Shown here piece after piece: positions 12,516-23,891 of a stretch of 64,000 nt of DNA. A program made the translations under genes and the position numbers. Position 1 is the first letter of the stretch, and each line of letters opens with the position of its first letter. The notes below the pieces were generated by a model. The model was given only the letters and a program-made list of their open reading frames with translations. It made no database searches and was not told the origin of the DNA. The DNA lies in NCBI GenBank assembly GCA_022376925.1, contig JAIOJX010000028.1:70707001-70771000 (forward strand), written 5' to 3'. The DNA is from Tragulus kanchil (taxonomy: Eukaryota > Chordata > Mammalia > Artiodactyla > Tragulidae).

Positions 12516-12600
12516 CTTTCAGTCTCCCAAACTGTGAGACATATATCAGTGTTGTGTAAGCTACCCAGTCTCTATTATTCTAACAGCCCAATCTGAGATA
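12289..12600 (+). mobile_element. MaLR-type LTR (MST/MLT-like), complete copy B
   Basis: Same element as at 11176. Here it runs on through CCCAAACTGTGAGAC and CTACCCAGTCTCTATTATTC to the expected end. Exact subfamily not assigned. Confidence 0.72.
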
Positions 12601-12651
12601 GCAAGGGGAACAAGACAGTATTCTCTTTTTATTCCTGAAAAGAAGCTTCAA

Positions 12652-12775
12652 GTTTTGCTTTAAGATCATTTACACAACCGTATTATCATGCTAGAAAAAT
12701 GATACTTTACTCTTACTGGACAAGGAAAGTTGTGTCTAATAATTTCTACAAATACCTTGGCAATCAGTTAACCAT
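12652..12775 (+). repeat. Diverged local repeat, unit 1
   Basis: About 124 bp that recurs at 13306-13428 with roughly 10% difference by eye. Shared blocks include ATTATCATGCTAGAAAAATG and GGAAAGTTGTGTC. Its divergence sets it apart from the near-identical duplications, so this is a genuine older repeat. Confidence 0.85.
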
Positions 12776-13175
12776 TTTTTTACAGTTTTTAAAATTCATT
12801 TTTATTTATATTTTATGTTATAAATTAATTCTAAGGTTCACCATGAGAGTATGAAACATGAAGAGTCATTCAATAATGTTACAAAATGCTTATTATGCCA
12901 TTATAGAAAACAACCCCCAGGGAAGTCTTCACCAAGACTAGGCTAGAGCTTGTCAGGCTAAGCTTGCAATCAAATAGAGCACTTTAAAGCAACCCTACCT
13001 CTGAAAGAAGATTTTCCTTTTTCCACAGTTTTCACGGTGTGCTTAAACAATACTCCTTCAGCATCTGAGTGGGGATTTAGAATTCTTTGAGTAATCTCAT
13101 GTCAACATTATAATTCTCTCTGGAGCTTTGGGAGGGGCTAGTTCTATCAACAGTCCCACTCTGTTTTGTCACAAT

Positions 13176-13300
13176 GTATTAGTTTCCAATGACCACTGTG
13201 ACAATTTACCTAATCTCAGTGGCTTAAATAGCTCACATTTATAATTACAATTGTGGACGTCATAGGTTCAAACTAGGTCTCATGAGCTAATGTTAAGGTG
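13176..13300 (+). mobile_element. Old mammalian interspersed repeat, family unassigned
   Basis: GTATTAGTTTCCAATGACCA followed by a GTGGCTTAAATA block is a familiar signature of an old mammal-wide repeat. I recognise the pattern but cannot name the subfamily from memory. Confidence 0.45.
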
Positions 13301-13305
13301 TCTTT

Positions 13306-13428
13306 GCTTTAAGGTCATTTACACAACTGAATTATCATGCTAGAAAAATGTTACTTTACTTTTACTGGACAGGGAAAGTTGTGTCCAGTAATTTCTACAA
13401 ATATCTTGGCAATCAGATACTATTTTTA
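13306..13428 (+). repeat. Diverged local repeat, unit 2
   Basis: Second member of the pair with 12652-12775, offset about 653. It follows an old interspersed repeat at 13176-13300. Confidence 0.85.
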
Positions 13429-13564
13429 AGATTTAATGATATGTCCTCTTTATAAAACAAAATTGAAATAATTCAGTAGGGTTTATCGTAAAACAAAGTT
13501 TTACTCCCATCTTCACATGACCCTTAATTTCCGTTACAGAGATGAAACTTGCTAAGATTTTCTT

Positions 13565-15880
13565 GACCTTCCTTTGGAAGATAGTCTATGCACATGCATA
13601 TTTGTATATGAAAGATTATTGCTATTTATAATCCACTTGTAAGTAAGCATACACCTCCCCTTTGCCTTTGTTAAAGGTGTAAGTTAGTATTTTACAACAA
13701 AATATATACCGTATTCAAAAATAATACTCAGTATCTAGCTATCAGATTAATTTGCATTTATTTGCATTCTAGCAAAATTGTGTATTTTTCAAAATATTTA
13801 TTGGCCATTTATATTTTTTCTTCTATGAATTACCTAGTCAGGCCCTTTATTCATTTGTCTGTTACTGATTACAGTTTTTTTATTAATATATGCAAAAAAT
13901 GTTATTTTATGTAAGTTGTAGCATATTATAAATGCATATATTTAAACTTGAATCCCTTTCCATATATGTACATTATATACCATGTTGCATTTTATGAATT
14001 TAATATCACTTTTTTGTCAGCTTCCCCCTTGATGGGCATTCAGATGGTTTCCTTTATTTTTTTCTTCCTATTTCAAATAGCAAAATCAACCCAGTTGCGT
14101 TTGTGTACTGACTTGACTACATGTATAGAATATTAGTAACAGTATAATTGGCATGTCGACTGGCACATATACTTAAGATTTTGATGGATATTTCCAGTTT
14201 GCTCTTTAAAAGAGTCATAGCAATTTACACACTCAAGAGCAGCATAGGAGAGTGTTTGTTTTCACAACCCTTAAATACTATGAAATACTTTAATTTTAGG
14301 TAATTTGTTAACTTAAAAGTATGGTTTAATGGGCAGCATTTGCACTTTTAAAGTAGAAGTAAAGGTGATATTGTTATTTTCTGTTATTTCTTTATTGTTA
14401 ATTTAAATGAGACAGAGTCTCAAACTGTTTGCATAACAACTCCAATGGAGTCACAGAATTTAGTTTAATTTTATGCACAAAAGAAGAAGAAAATCCCAAA
14501 ACTTTCATTTCTTTTCACATATATTTAAGATATAGTTAAGGTATAAAGTACCTTACTATAGACTGAAAGTATAAAGTACCTCTGTGCCTGTGCTTAGTTG
14601 CTAGGTCATGTCTGAGGCTTTGCCACCCCATGGACTGTAGCTTGCTAGGCCCTTTTCATATTTAAGATATAGTGTGACTGTGATCTTCCTGGCTTAAAAA
14701 ATGTTACACTTACTAAAGACTTTAAAGTTTTTTTAAAGGTGACCTTTCCTTTGGAAGTTTTAGTCTATCATGCATTTTGAATAAGATTATTGCTATTTAT
14801 AATCCACTTGTAAGTAAGCATACACCTCCCCTTTGCCTTTGTTAAAGGTGTAAGTTAGTATTTTACAACAAAATATATACCGTATTCAAAAATAATACTC
14901 AGTATCTAGCTATCAGATTAATTTGCATTTATTTGCATTCTAGCAAAATTGTGTATTTTTCAAAATATTTATTGGCCATTTATATTTTTTCTTCTATGAA
15001 TTACCTAGTCAGGCCCTTTATTCATTTGTCTGTTACTGATTACAGTTTTTTTATTAATATATGCAAAAAATGTTATTTTATGTAAGTTGTAGCATATTAT
15101 AAATGCATATATTTAAACTTGAATCCCTTTCCATATATGTACATTATATACCATGTTGCATTTTATGAATTTAATATCACTTTTTTGTCAGCTTCCCCCT
15201 TGATGGGCATTCAGATGGTTTCCTTTATTTTTTTCTTCCTATTTCAAATAGCAAAATCAACCCAGTTGCGTTTGTGTACTGACTTGACTACATGTATAGA
15301 ATATTAGTAACAGTATAATTGGCATGTCGACTGGCACATATACTTAAGATTTTGATGGATATTTCCAGTTTGCTCTTTAAAAGAGTCATAGCAATTTACA
15401 CACTCAAGAGCAGCATAGGAGAGTGTTTGTTTTCACAACCCTTAAATACTATGAAATACTTTAATTTTAGGTAATTTGTTAACTTAAAAGTATGGTTTAA
15501 TGGGCAGCATTTGCACTTTTAAAGTAGAAGTAAAGGTGATATTGTTATTTTCTGTTATTTCTTTATTGTTAATTTAAATGAGACAGAGTCTCAAACTGTT
15601 TGCATAACAACTCCAGTGGAGTCACAGAATTTAGTTTAATTTTATGCACAAAAGAAGAAGAAAATCCCAAAACTTTCATTTCTTTTCACATATATTTAAG
15701 ATATAGTTAAGGTATAAAGTACCTTACTATAGACTGAAAGTATAAAGTACCTCTGTGCCTGTGCTTAGTTGCTAGGTCATGTCTGAGGCTTTGCCACCCC
15801 ATGGACTGTAGCTTGCTAGGCTCCTCTTTCCATCAGATTCTCCAGGCAAGAATACTGGAGTGGGTGACTGTGATCTTCCT
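13565..15880. repeat. Tandem near-identical duplication 5 of 23
   Basis: Copy A is about 13565-14693 and copy B about 14740-15880, offset 1171. The match is exact from 13614/14785; before that copy B is a noisy version of A. The end of A (14650-14693) lacks part of the SINE present in B. An A/G difference lies at about 14446/15617. Confidence 0.94.
14584..14690 (-). mobile_element. Bov-tA/Bov-A SINE fragment, damaged copy A
   Basis: Plus-strand GCCACCCCATGGACTGTAGC is the reverse of the Bov-A CTACAGTCCATGGGGT block. The inner part is replaced by unrelated sequence at the end of duplication copy A. Confidence 0.75.
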
Positions 15881-15884
15881 GATA
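15755..15884 (-). mobile_element. Bov-tA/Bov-A SINE fragment, copy B
   Basis: Same insertion as at 14584 but with the CTCCAGGCAAGAATACTGGA block intact. The tRNA-like head is missing. Confidence 0.82.
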
Positions 15885-17039
15885 TAAAGTACTTAATAGA
15901 GATAAGTATGATTACTGGGATTCACAAAAATTTAACAATAAAGCACATTTGCAAGCTTTCAGAAATTATTCTTTGCTTTTATACACTCAGGGTGTCATTC
16001 TCTGAATTCTGGTTATTTGAATTGTTTCCTTATAGAATAGGGTTATACATTTTCATGTAGGTTCCAATAGTGGATTAGAGAGTATAGTTGATACATTTTG
16101 AGAAATTTCTCAATATATCATGTTATCAGTATGTATTTTATGGTATAGCTTTCTTAATTTTTTGGTGTTTTATTCTCCACCAATTAGGACCTGCGTACAG
16201 CCTCAGAGCAAAAGATGGAAATTACATTAGCTAGTATAGAGAGGGGGAAATGAAAGTAATTCTCAGAGGCTTAAATTACACAGAAACCAAATTGCAAAAT
16301 AGAATTTTAATAGATGGAGTATGGCGTGTATGATGTTTCACATCTTTGCTGGGAAGGTCGGGAGTGGGGGAGGGCTTGTTGAATTTTTTGTTCATTTAAA
16401 AATAAAGATAATATTCATGTAACTACTTGTGTTAGGAAAACTGAGTAATGATATGTTACATATTTCCAATATTTTTTCGAATTTTCCATTTAAAATTTGT
16501 TTTTTTGTGTCCTATATATTTTTTTTTTACTACAATACTTTAAACTTTGTGGGGCTTTGAAGTACTGTGCCACGCTTTTAAAGGCAATAGTGATATGTTT
16601 AGCTTTCTGATTATCTATGGCATTTTAATACAATCTTTGGTGTGTATCCATATTAACATTGCAATTAATGAATTCGTGTAATTTTCTAAACTGTCTGATA
16701 TTTGAAGTGATAACTTTGCCCCCCAGGCTGCTACATTTCAGTATGTGTAAGGAGTGGGGCAAATCAGTAGCAAGAGATGGGGTTCATTTCGTTTACTGCT
16801 GTATTCTTGGTAATGAATCTGTTTTCCAAACGAAACTGACCTCAGAAAGAAGTAATTTTCCTCATCTAAAGGCAGAGAACTCTCCAAAATTGCCTCTGTC
16901 ACTGTTTATACAAAAGGTACCAGGAAGAGCACATTTAAAGAGGGTATATAATGAACTCAAACTCAGGATTGTATAAAATGTGGAATAGTAATAAGAATAG
17001 AAATTACTAGGTCTGTAGAATATAGCAGATGACTTATTT
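15885..17039. other. Non-coding spacer
   Basis: No gene seen. The 105-residue frame at 16659-16976 has no recognised domain, no paired splice signals I could support and ordinary AT-rich composition, so it is not called. Confidence 0.5.
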
Positions 17040-17214
17040 GTCATTGTTTAGTTGCTAAGTCATGTCCCACTCTTTTGGAAACCCCATGGACTGAATGCAG
17101 CCTGCGGGTCTCCTCTGTTCACGGTATTTCCTAAGCAGGAATACTGGAGTGAGTTGCTGTTTCCTTCTCTGCATTGGCAGGTAGATTCTTAATCATGGAA
17201 CACCAGGGACGCCC
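17040..17214 (-). mobile_element. Bov-tA SINE, internally shortened
   Basis: TTTAGTTGCTAAGTCATGTC, AACCCCATGGACTG, AGGAATACTGGAGTGAGTTG and TGCATTGGCAGGTAGATTCT are Bov-tA blocks in reverse order. It ends at a diverged head (ACACCAGGGACGCCCC). A segment between body and head is missing. Confidence 0.86.
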
Positions 17215-18843
17215 CATGTGGAGAGAATTCTAGTAAAATTTAACAGCCTTCATTATTTCTTACAGCTTTACATATCTTCTTACATTACAAATATTTAAAC
17301 TAGAAAATGATTTGAATTTGTTACAAAATAAAATATCTTCTAATCCCCAAGTTTGTCCATTCTAATTTAATATTCCATTTGATAACTCAGGTTTACCACA
17401 TAAGAATAAACCATTTTAAGTTCAGCTAATTCATTGGCAATAAAAATTAACAATTATTTTGTGCTTAACCTCCTTCATTTATTTCAACAAATGTCTTTTA
17501 TGATGATAGATGCTGTCTCAGATCCACTTTCCTTACCATTACCATGCATTTTTGAAAACATGCTTTTAAACTTCCATTTCTTTATCTCTAATTGTTAATT
17601 TAATTTATATTTAAATCTTGAGTCTTTTATAGAATCATTCTTTAGTGACAGTGACTTCTTGGCTATTTCAGTATCACCTCTTCTGTTTTTTGAACGAAAA
17701 GTATTAACTTTTAATAATTATAAACCAATTGTTAATTTTGACTCTGTTTCCTGGGCAGTTACCTCTTTTCCATAGCACGTTCTTATTAAGCTCATTGTTT
17801 ACACTGTTTCTACAAGACTTCTGGTCATACAGCGCGTTACAAGATTTGTCCTGAGCTCTTTTCCTTTCTATTTTTACCTATCACTTTTCTCTATAGTGCT
17901 TCTATCAAGCTGCTAATTATATGCCTAAGTATCAGGTCTTTCTTCTTCTACACATATTCATTCAATGAAAATCTATACATTTTATATTCAGTACTACCCA
18001 CAAATGAATGTTTGCCACCACTTTAGATCATACTCTTTCAAATATAAATTTCTAGTGTTTTGACTTTTAGACGTATACTCTGCAGTCATATTCATGCAAC
18101 TTTGCAAGCTTAAATACACAAAGGTAATCACTGAAATTATTATTTATAATAATTAATGAAAAAAGTCTTAACTATTCCCTGATAGAAAAATAGATTATGC
18201 TATATACATACCTTGAATTCTGTTTGGCCAGTATAAGGAACAAAGTAAGTCTAATGCTGAAAGCTGTCCGTGATATGGGAAAAAGGAGGAACAAAAACTA
18301 ATGTAACACTATATAAGTATATTAATTCACTTTTATTTAAAATAGAAATTGTTTATATGTGCTGTGTATTTGTGAATAATTACTAATTCATATAAAAATG
18401 TATGATAGATGAAGGTTAGAGTGTTAAAATGCTCATTCAAGATTTTAGATACAAATAAAGCTTTTTATTTCTTAAAGTTGTGTTTGTGTGTGTACAGAGA
18501 AAGGTAGTATTGAGATTGGTATTTATCAGTTTGTAGTATTGAGAAAAAATTTAAAAATTTGTTATAGTAAACTTAATCATAGTAAACTCACTTCCTCAAT
18601 TTTATGTGTAATGTTCCTGTGAAAGCAGTTTTATTCTGTTTTTCATCTATTCCAAAACACCAAATTTTAAATATATTTGTATCATTTACAACAAAAATGC
18701 AAACAGAGGCAAATATTCTTGACTTTTCCGACTCTGTCATTTCCTATATAGTGCTTACACAACATACTTGCGCACATTTGTGAGTGCACACACAAACACT
18801 CATACACTCAGACACTTCTACTGGAAGGGTTTTACCTCAATTT
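17215..18843. other. AT-rich non-coding stretch
   Basis: No gene or named repeat seen; a short TG-rich run lies at about 18482-18495. From 18268 onward it is repeated at +1167. Confidence 0.5.
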
Positions 18844-19139
18844 GAGACTTAAACCCAGGACCCAGACCTGATTGAACCCTGCTTGGGACTTGAACCCACG
18901 CAGCTGGGACTTGAACCCAGTCAAAACCCTGTTTGGGACTTGAACCCACGTGACTGGGGCTTGAACCTAGCCAAAACCTGGTTTGGGACTCGAACTCACG
19001 CAGCTAAGGCTTAACCCCAGCCAAAACCCTGCTTGGGACTTGAATCCATGTACTCAGACTCAGTCCCGGCCAAAACCCTGTCTGAGACTCGAACCCACAT
19101 GGCAGGGACTTAATCCAGCACTCACCCAACGTCTGGACC
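18844..19139 (-). repeat. ERV 5' leader with about five 50-bp tandem repeats, copy A
   Basis: CCAAAACC(C)TG recurs at 18921, 18971, 19021 and 19070, giving a 50-bp period. Each unit has one or two copies of a motif that on the minus strand reads GGGTTCAAGTCCC, a match to the pol III B-box consensus GGTTCRANNCC. It sits just inside the LTR where a retroviral leader belongs. The same array, with its own substitutions, occurs at 41160-41395. Confidence 0.8.
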
Positions 19140-19410
19140 CATTGAGGCTCAGGTTCTTCGTGCCTCAACGCAGAAGGAACTCAGCGAGAGGCAGAGTGAT
19201 AGACAAGAAGAGGATTTATTAAGAATAGGGTACTTGTAAGAGGTGCAAGCCAGCAGGTAGGAAAGTTCTGCTCTGCTCTCCCTTTGACTGAGTGGGCAGC
19301 CGTATATATAGGATGGTAGAAGACCGCCCCCGTCAAGTAGATGCAGATGCAAGGCATACATCATTAGTTCCTTCTTTGCCATGTGTTGCAGAGCGGCTGG
19401 ACCGGTGTGT
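19140..19410 (-). mobile_element. ERV LTR, 3' portion (partial U3, R, U5), copy A
   Basis: On the minus strand, TATATATA (19310-19303) is followed about 85 nt later by AATAAA (19220-19215) and then a U5-like end (CGAAGAACCTGAGCCTCA). It is related to the ERV LTRs at 37.8-41.5 kb by the shared U5 and leader. The upstream U3 is cut off by the end of the duplication copy (19410) or, in copy B, by a SINE. Confidence 0.75.
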
Positions 19411-20010
19411 GCCATTTTGAAAAAAAACTGAATGCCGTGATATGGGAAAAAGGAGGAACAAAAACTAATGTAACACTATATAAGTATATTAATTCACTTT
19501 TATTTAAAATAGAAATTGTTTATATGTGCTGTGTATTTGTGAATAATTACTAATTCATATAAAAATGTATGATAGATGAAGGTTAGAGTGTTAAAATGCT
19601 CATTCAAGATTTTAGATACAAATAAAGCTTTTTATTTCTTAAAGTTGTGTTTGTGTGTGTACAGAGAAAGGTAGTATTGAGATTGGTATTTATCAGTTTG
19701 TAGTATTGAGAAAAAATTTAAAAATTTGTTATAGTAAACTTAATCATAGTAAACTCACTTCCTCAATTTTATGTGTAATGTTCCTGTGAAAGCAGTTTTA
19801 TTCTGTTTTTCATCTATTCCAAAACACCAAATTTTAAATATATTTGTATCATTTACAACAAAAATGCAAACAGAGGCAAATATTCTTGACTTTTCCGACT
19901 CTGTCATTTCCTATATAGTGCTTACACAACATACTTGCGCACATTTGTGAGTGCACACACAAACACTCATACACTCAGACACTTCTACTGGAAGGGTTTT
20001 ACCTCAATTT

Positions 20011-20306
20011 GAGACTTAAACCCAGGACCCAGACCTGATTGAACCCTGCTTGGGACTTGAACCCACGCAGCTGGGACTTGAACCCAGTCAAAACCCTGTT
20101 TGGGACTTGAACCCACGTGACTGGGGCTTGAACCTAGCCAAAACCTGGTTTGGGACTCGAACTCACGCAGCTAAGGCTTAACCCCAGCCAAAACCCTGCT
20201 TGGGACTTGAATCCATGTACTCAGACTCAGTCCCGGCCAAAACCCTGTCTGAGACTCGAACCCACATGGCAGGGACTTAATCCAGCACTCACCCAACGTC
20301 TGGACC
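20011..20306 (-). repeat. ERV leader tandem repeats, copy B
   Basis: Identical array to 18844-19139, displaced by 1167 in duplication 6. Confidence 0.8.
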
Positions 20307-20577
20307 CATTGAGGCTCAGGTTCTTCGTGCCTCAACGCAGAAGGAACTCAGCGAGAGGCAGAGTGATAGACAAGAAGAGGATTTATTAAGAATAGGGTAC
20401 TTGTAAGAGGTGCAAGCCAGCAGGTAGGAAAGTTCTGCTCTGCTCTCCCTTTGACTGAGTGGGCAGCCGTATATATAGGATGGTAGAAGACCGCCCCCGT
20501 CAAGTAGATGCAGATGCAAGGCATACATCATTAGTTCCTTCTTTGCCATGTGTTGCAGAGCGGCTGGACCGGTGTGT
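20307..20577 (-). mobile_element. ERV LTR 3' portion, copy B
   Basis: Same as 19140-19410. Here U3 runs directly into a plus-strand CHR SINE fragment at 20578. Confidence 0.75.
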
Positions 20578-20697
20578 CCAGTTACTCATGGGAATGCATG
20601 TGGCCAGAGCCAGTGCTCTACAATGGGAGAGGCCACTGGGATGGGAGGCTCACGCAGGCCAAAGAACAAAGATGGATGAAAATAAATAAATAAATAA
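20578..20697 (+). mobile_element. CHR-type SINE, 5'-truncated
   Basis: CAGTTACTCATGGGAATGCA through CACGCAGGCCAAAGAACAAA and an AAATAAATAAATAAATAA tail match the 3' half of the SINEs at 2570 and 41640. Its 5' half is missing at the junction with the ERV U3. Confidence 0.8.
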
Positions 20698-21021
20698 CCA
20701 ATAACAGAGACCAACATTAAAAAAAACAACAACTTTCATTTCTTTTTAGTTGACTGAGTATATTTCTCATACTAATAGATAAATCATGAAGTCTTGTCTT
20801 TGAAATTGATAACATTTAAAATTCCTATTTCAGAGCTATGAGTTTATATAATGACAACATATATTAAAATTATTTTAACATTCTCTGGAAATTATTGGAT
20901 TAATACAAAATCAATATGTGATTACTATCTTCAAGTCTACTGCTATATATGTCTTCATGCTTTGTGTGTATCAAAGGTCTTATCTCCATCAGTATTTATT
21001 TTTTATTGTAATTTACATACC
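20698..21021. other. AT-rich non-coding spacer
   Basis: No gene or named repeat recognised; the small frame at 20851 has no known domain. Confidence 0.5.
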
Positions 21022-22009
21022 ACCATACCTCATTTTGCTATACTTTGCTTTGCTATGCTTCTTGGATACAGCATTTTTTTAAAAAAACAAACTGAAGGTT
21101 TGTAGCAATCTTGCATCAAAAACATCTGTCTACACCATTTTTCCAACAGCATTTGCTCACTTTGTATCTCTGTTACCTTTCAGTAATTCTCACGCTATTT
21201 CAAATATTTTCGTTATTATTATGTTATTATAGTGACTTCTAATCAGTGATCTTTGGTATTACTATTGCAAAAGTATTATATTAATTGAAGATGCAGATTA
21301 TGGGTAGCATTTTTTACCAATAAAATAAGTTTTAATAAAGGTGTGTACATTGTTTTTTAAAACATAATGCTATTTGCACACTTAATAGAATATAATATAG
21401 TATAAACACAAATTTTATCAGCACTGGGAAACCACGATGTATGTGTGTGTCAGCTACAAATTGGCATTTATCAATTACATTGCCAACGTCTGGACAACAA
21501 GGACGTTTGCCGTCTGCCTCTGCAGAGACCAGACCCTGTGCTGTTGAGAGCTGCTGACCTTCAATACCTGCTGATGGAGATCAGGGTGGGGTAGAGGCAC
21601 TCTGTGCTCCAGGAAATCTGGTGGGGCAGGTCTTTAGATAGGTGGATGTTTTTAGGAAAAGATTTTATTGTCTCAATCCTTGCATCTCCTCATATTTAGA
21701 AAAGCACTAAATCTCTTCATGGTGACATCAGATCCTCATGACTAACTGGGGACCCTTTGTAAAATGATTGTTTAATGCTATGAAACACCCCCCTCACCAA
21801 AACCCTTAAACGTTGATCCTCCTTCTGCAGCCTCTTTGGAGCAGTCTCTCAGAGCTATCTGGGGTGCTGCCTCCAGGGCTGCAGTCCTAATTATGTCCCA
21901 AATAAAACTTAACCCACAACTCTCAAGTTGTTCATCTTTTTTAGTCAATATGTGACTTCATTTATTGCTGTAGTCTATAACCTGGAATATCTCTGAGGTG
22001 CACCTGTAT
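21022..22009 (+). mobile_element. Tigger1-type DNA transposon remnant, split by an LTR, copy A
   Basis: The left end (CCATACCTCATTTTGCTATA, then GAAGGTTTGTAGCAATCTTG and TTTTTCCAACAGCATTTGCT) matches the Tigger1 terminal region. The right part (AAGGTGTGTACATTGTTTTT, then CTATTTGCACACTTAATAGA) and the end GAATATCTCTGAGGTGCACC match the opposite terminus. The transposase-coding middle is gone, so it is a non-autonomous internal-deletion form. The LTR 21446-21948 interrupts the right arm. Confidence 0.85.
21446..21948 (+). mobile_element. Solo ERV LTR (class II/ERVK-like) nested in Tigger1, copy A
   Basis: It begins TGTGTCAGCTAC and ends TTTTTTAGTCAA. TATGTG is found immediately on both sides (21440-21445 and 21949-21954), a 6-bp target-site duplication as used by class II ERVs. 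AATAAA lies at 21901, about 47 nt from the end. The CAGTCTCTCAGAGCTATCTG block near the end is one I associate with ruminant LTRs. Confidence 0.8.
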
Positions 22010-22106
22010 TTGACAAGCATGAAGTTACTGCTATTTGCTTCATGCTTTGTGTGTATCAAAGGTCTTATCTCCATCAGTATTTATTTTTTATTGTAATTTA
22101 CATACC

Positions 22107-23094
22107 ACCATACCTCATTTTGCTATACTTTGCTTTGCTATGCTTCTTGGATACAGCATTTTTTTAAAAAAACAAACTGAAGGTTTGTAGCAATCTTGCA
22201 TCAAAAACATCTGTCTACACCATTTTTCCAACAGCATTTGCTCACTTTGTATCTCTGTTACCTTTCAGTAATTCTCACGCTATTTCAAATATTTTCGTTA
22301 TTATTATGTTATTATAGTGACTTCTAATCAGTGATCTTTGGTATTACTATTGCAAAAGCATTATATTAATTGAAGATGCAGATTATGGGTAGCATTTTTT
22401 ACCAATAAAATAAGTTTTAATAAAGGTGTGTACATTGTTTTTTAAAACATAATGCTATTTGCACACTTAATAGAATATAATATAGTATAAACACAAATTT
22501 TATCAGCACTGGGAAACCACGATGTATGTGTGTGTCAGCTACAAATTGGCATTTATCAATTACATTGCCAACGTCTGGACAACAAGGACGTTTGCCGTCT
22601 GCCTCTGCAGAGACCAGACCCTGTGCTGTTGAGAGCTGCTGACCTTCAATACCTGCTGATGGAGATCAGGGTGGGGTAGAGGCACTCTGTGCTCCAGGAA
22701 ATCTGGTGGGGCAGGTCTTTAGATAGGTGGATGTTTTTAGGAAAAGATTTTATTGTCTCAATCCTTGCATCTCCTCATATTTAGAAAAGCACTAAATCTC
22801 TTCATGGTGACATCAGATCCTCATGACTAACTGGGGACCCTTTGTAAAATGATTGTTTAATGCTATGAAACACCCCCCTCACCAAAACCCTTAAACGTTG
22901 ATCCTCCTTCTGCAGCCTCTTTGGAGCAGTCTCTCAGAGCTATCTGGGGTGCTGCCTCCAGGGCTGCAGTCCTAATTATGTCCCAAATAAAACTTAACCC
23001 ACAACTCTCAAGTTGTTCATCTTTTTTAGTCAATATGTGACTTCATTTATTGCTGTAGTCTATAACCTGGAATATCTCTGAGGTGCACCTGTAT
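22107..23094 (+). mobile_element. Tigger1 remnant, copy B
   Basis: Same element as 21022-22009, displaced 1085 bp, with the LTR again inside. Confidence 0.85.
22531..23033 (+). mobile_element. Nested ERV LTR, copy B
   Basis: Same LTR as 21446-21948, flanked by the same TATGTG repeats. Confidence 0.8.
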
Positions 23095-23110
23095 TTGCCA
23101 AGCATGAAGT

Positions 23111-23891
23111 ACTTACTAAAAAAATGACTTTTGAAAGTTATTGATTTTTAAAAAATATTGAGTTTTAAAGCAACACAAATATTAAATATTTTTAACTAAT
23201 AATTTTAATGCAGTTTTACAGTATTAAAATTAACATTGTCCTACTTTCTACAATAATGCACTTAAAAAGTGGGAAGTATATTGAGTTACAAGGCTTACCA
23301 GGAAATAAAAATACATACACTTACATGTGGACAGACAGAGAGACATATATTAATACACAGTGGCAGTTACTGTTTAAAATTCACTAGTTATATTTTGCTA
23401 TTTAATATTTTAAGCATCATAAAGATTTAAATATCTAGTTAAATGATAATTATTCAATAAATTTATGCTATAGAGAAAAATCAAAAGATTTTGTACATGG
23501 AGTATTTCTTATTATGATGATGAATTTTAATAAATTATAAATTTTAATATCTAAAATATACTAATCTATAATTTATAGCATTTTAGGAAGTCTCAATTTT
23601 GGCCTGTCATCCAATTGCATATTATTAAAATTATTTTAAAAGCAATTAAATATTTTGGGATTATCATCATTGGAGATATAGGACTTGAGGCTTTTGGGAG
23701 TCTTGCAAAACATGTTGAATATAGTTTAATAGAAAAAGAGACTTATGTGTCTTGACGTGAACATATCACAAAGGTACCTTGCCTTCCATCCAGGCATCAC
23801 CCTTTGCCAGAGATACATTTAATGGCTCTTTCTGTGAATGCCTAACGATAAGAATAAAAAGGACTGACTGCTTAAATAATTTTGCTTTTTT
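23111..23891. other. Very AT-rich non-coding spacer
   Basis: No gene seen. The last part (23522-23876) recurs at 24675-25030 and 25768-26123. Confidence 0.55.

Larger units (their letters stand above)
18268..20577. repeat. Tandem near-identical duplication 6 of 23
   Basis: Copy A is 18268-19410 and copy B is 19435-20577, offset 1167, spacer 19411-19434. The unit holds an ERV leader and partial LTR on the minus strand. It makes the element look like two LTRs about 1.2 kb apart, but the flank is repeated too. Confidence 0.96.
20953..23110. repeat. Tandem near-identical duplication 7 of 23
   Basis: Copy A is 20953-22025 and copy B is 22038-23110, offset 1085, spacer of 12 bp. A T/C difference lies at about 21273/22358. 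The unit holds Tigger1 plus the nested LTR. Its last part occurs a third time from 23892 (duplication 8). Confidence 0.96.

Noticed and set aside
16659..16976. 105-residue frame as a possible exon
   Set aside because: No recognised domain, no convincing flanking splice sites, and length is within chance for this window size.
18844..19139. CRISPR array
   Set aside because: The 50-bp period lacks constant repeats with unique spacers, the whole unit is repeated, and the host is a mammal.
18844..19139. Cluster of tRNA genes
   Set aside because: Only B-box/T-arm-like motifs recur; no A box, anticodon stem or acceptor stem of correct spacing was seen.
19140..20577. A 1.2-kb provirus with two LTRs
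   Set aside because: Both the LTR and its outside flank are repeated with the same 1167-bp offset, so this is duplication 6.
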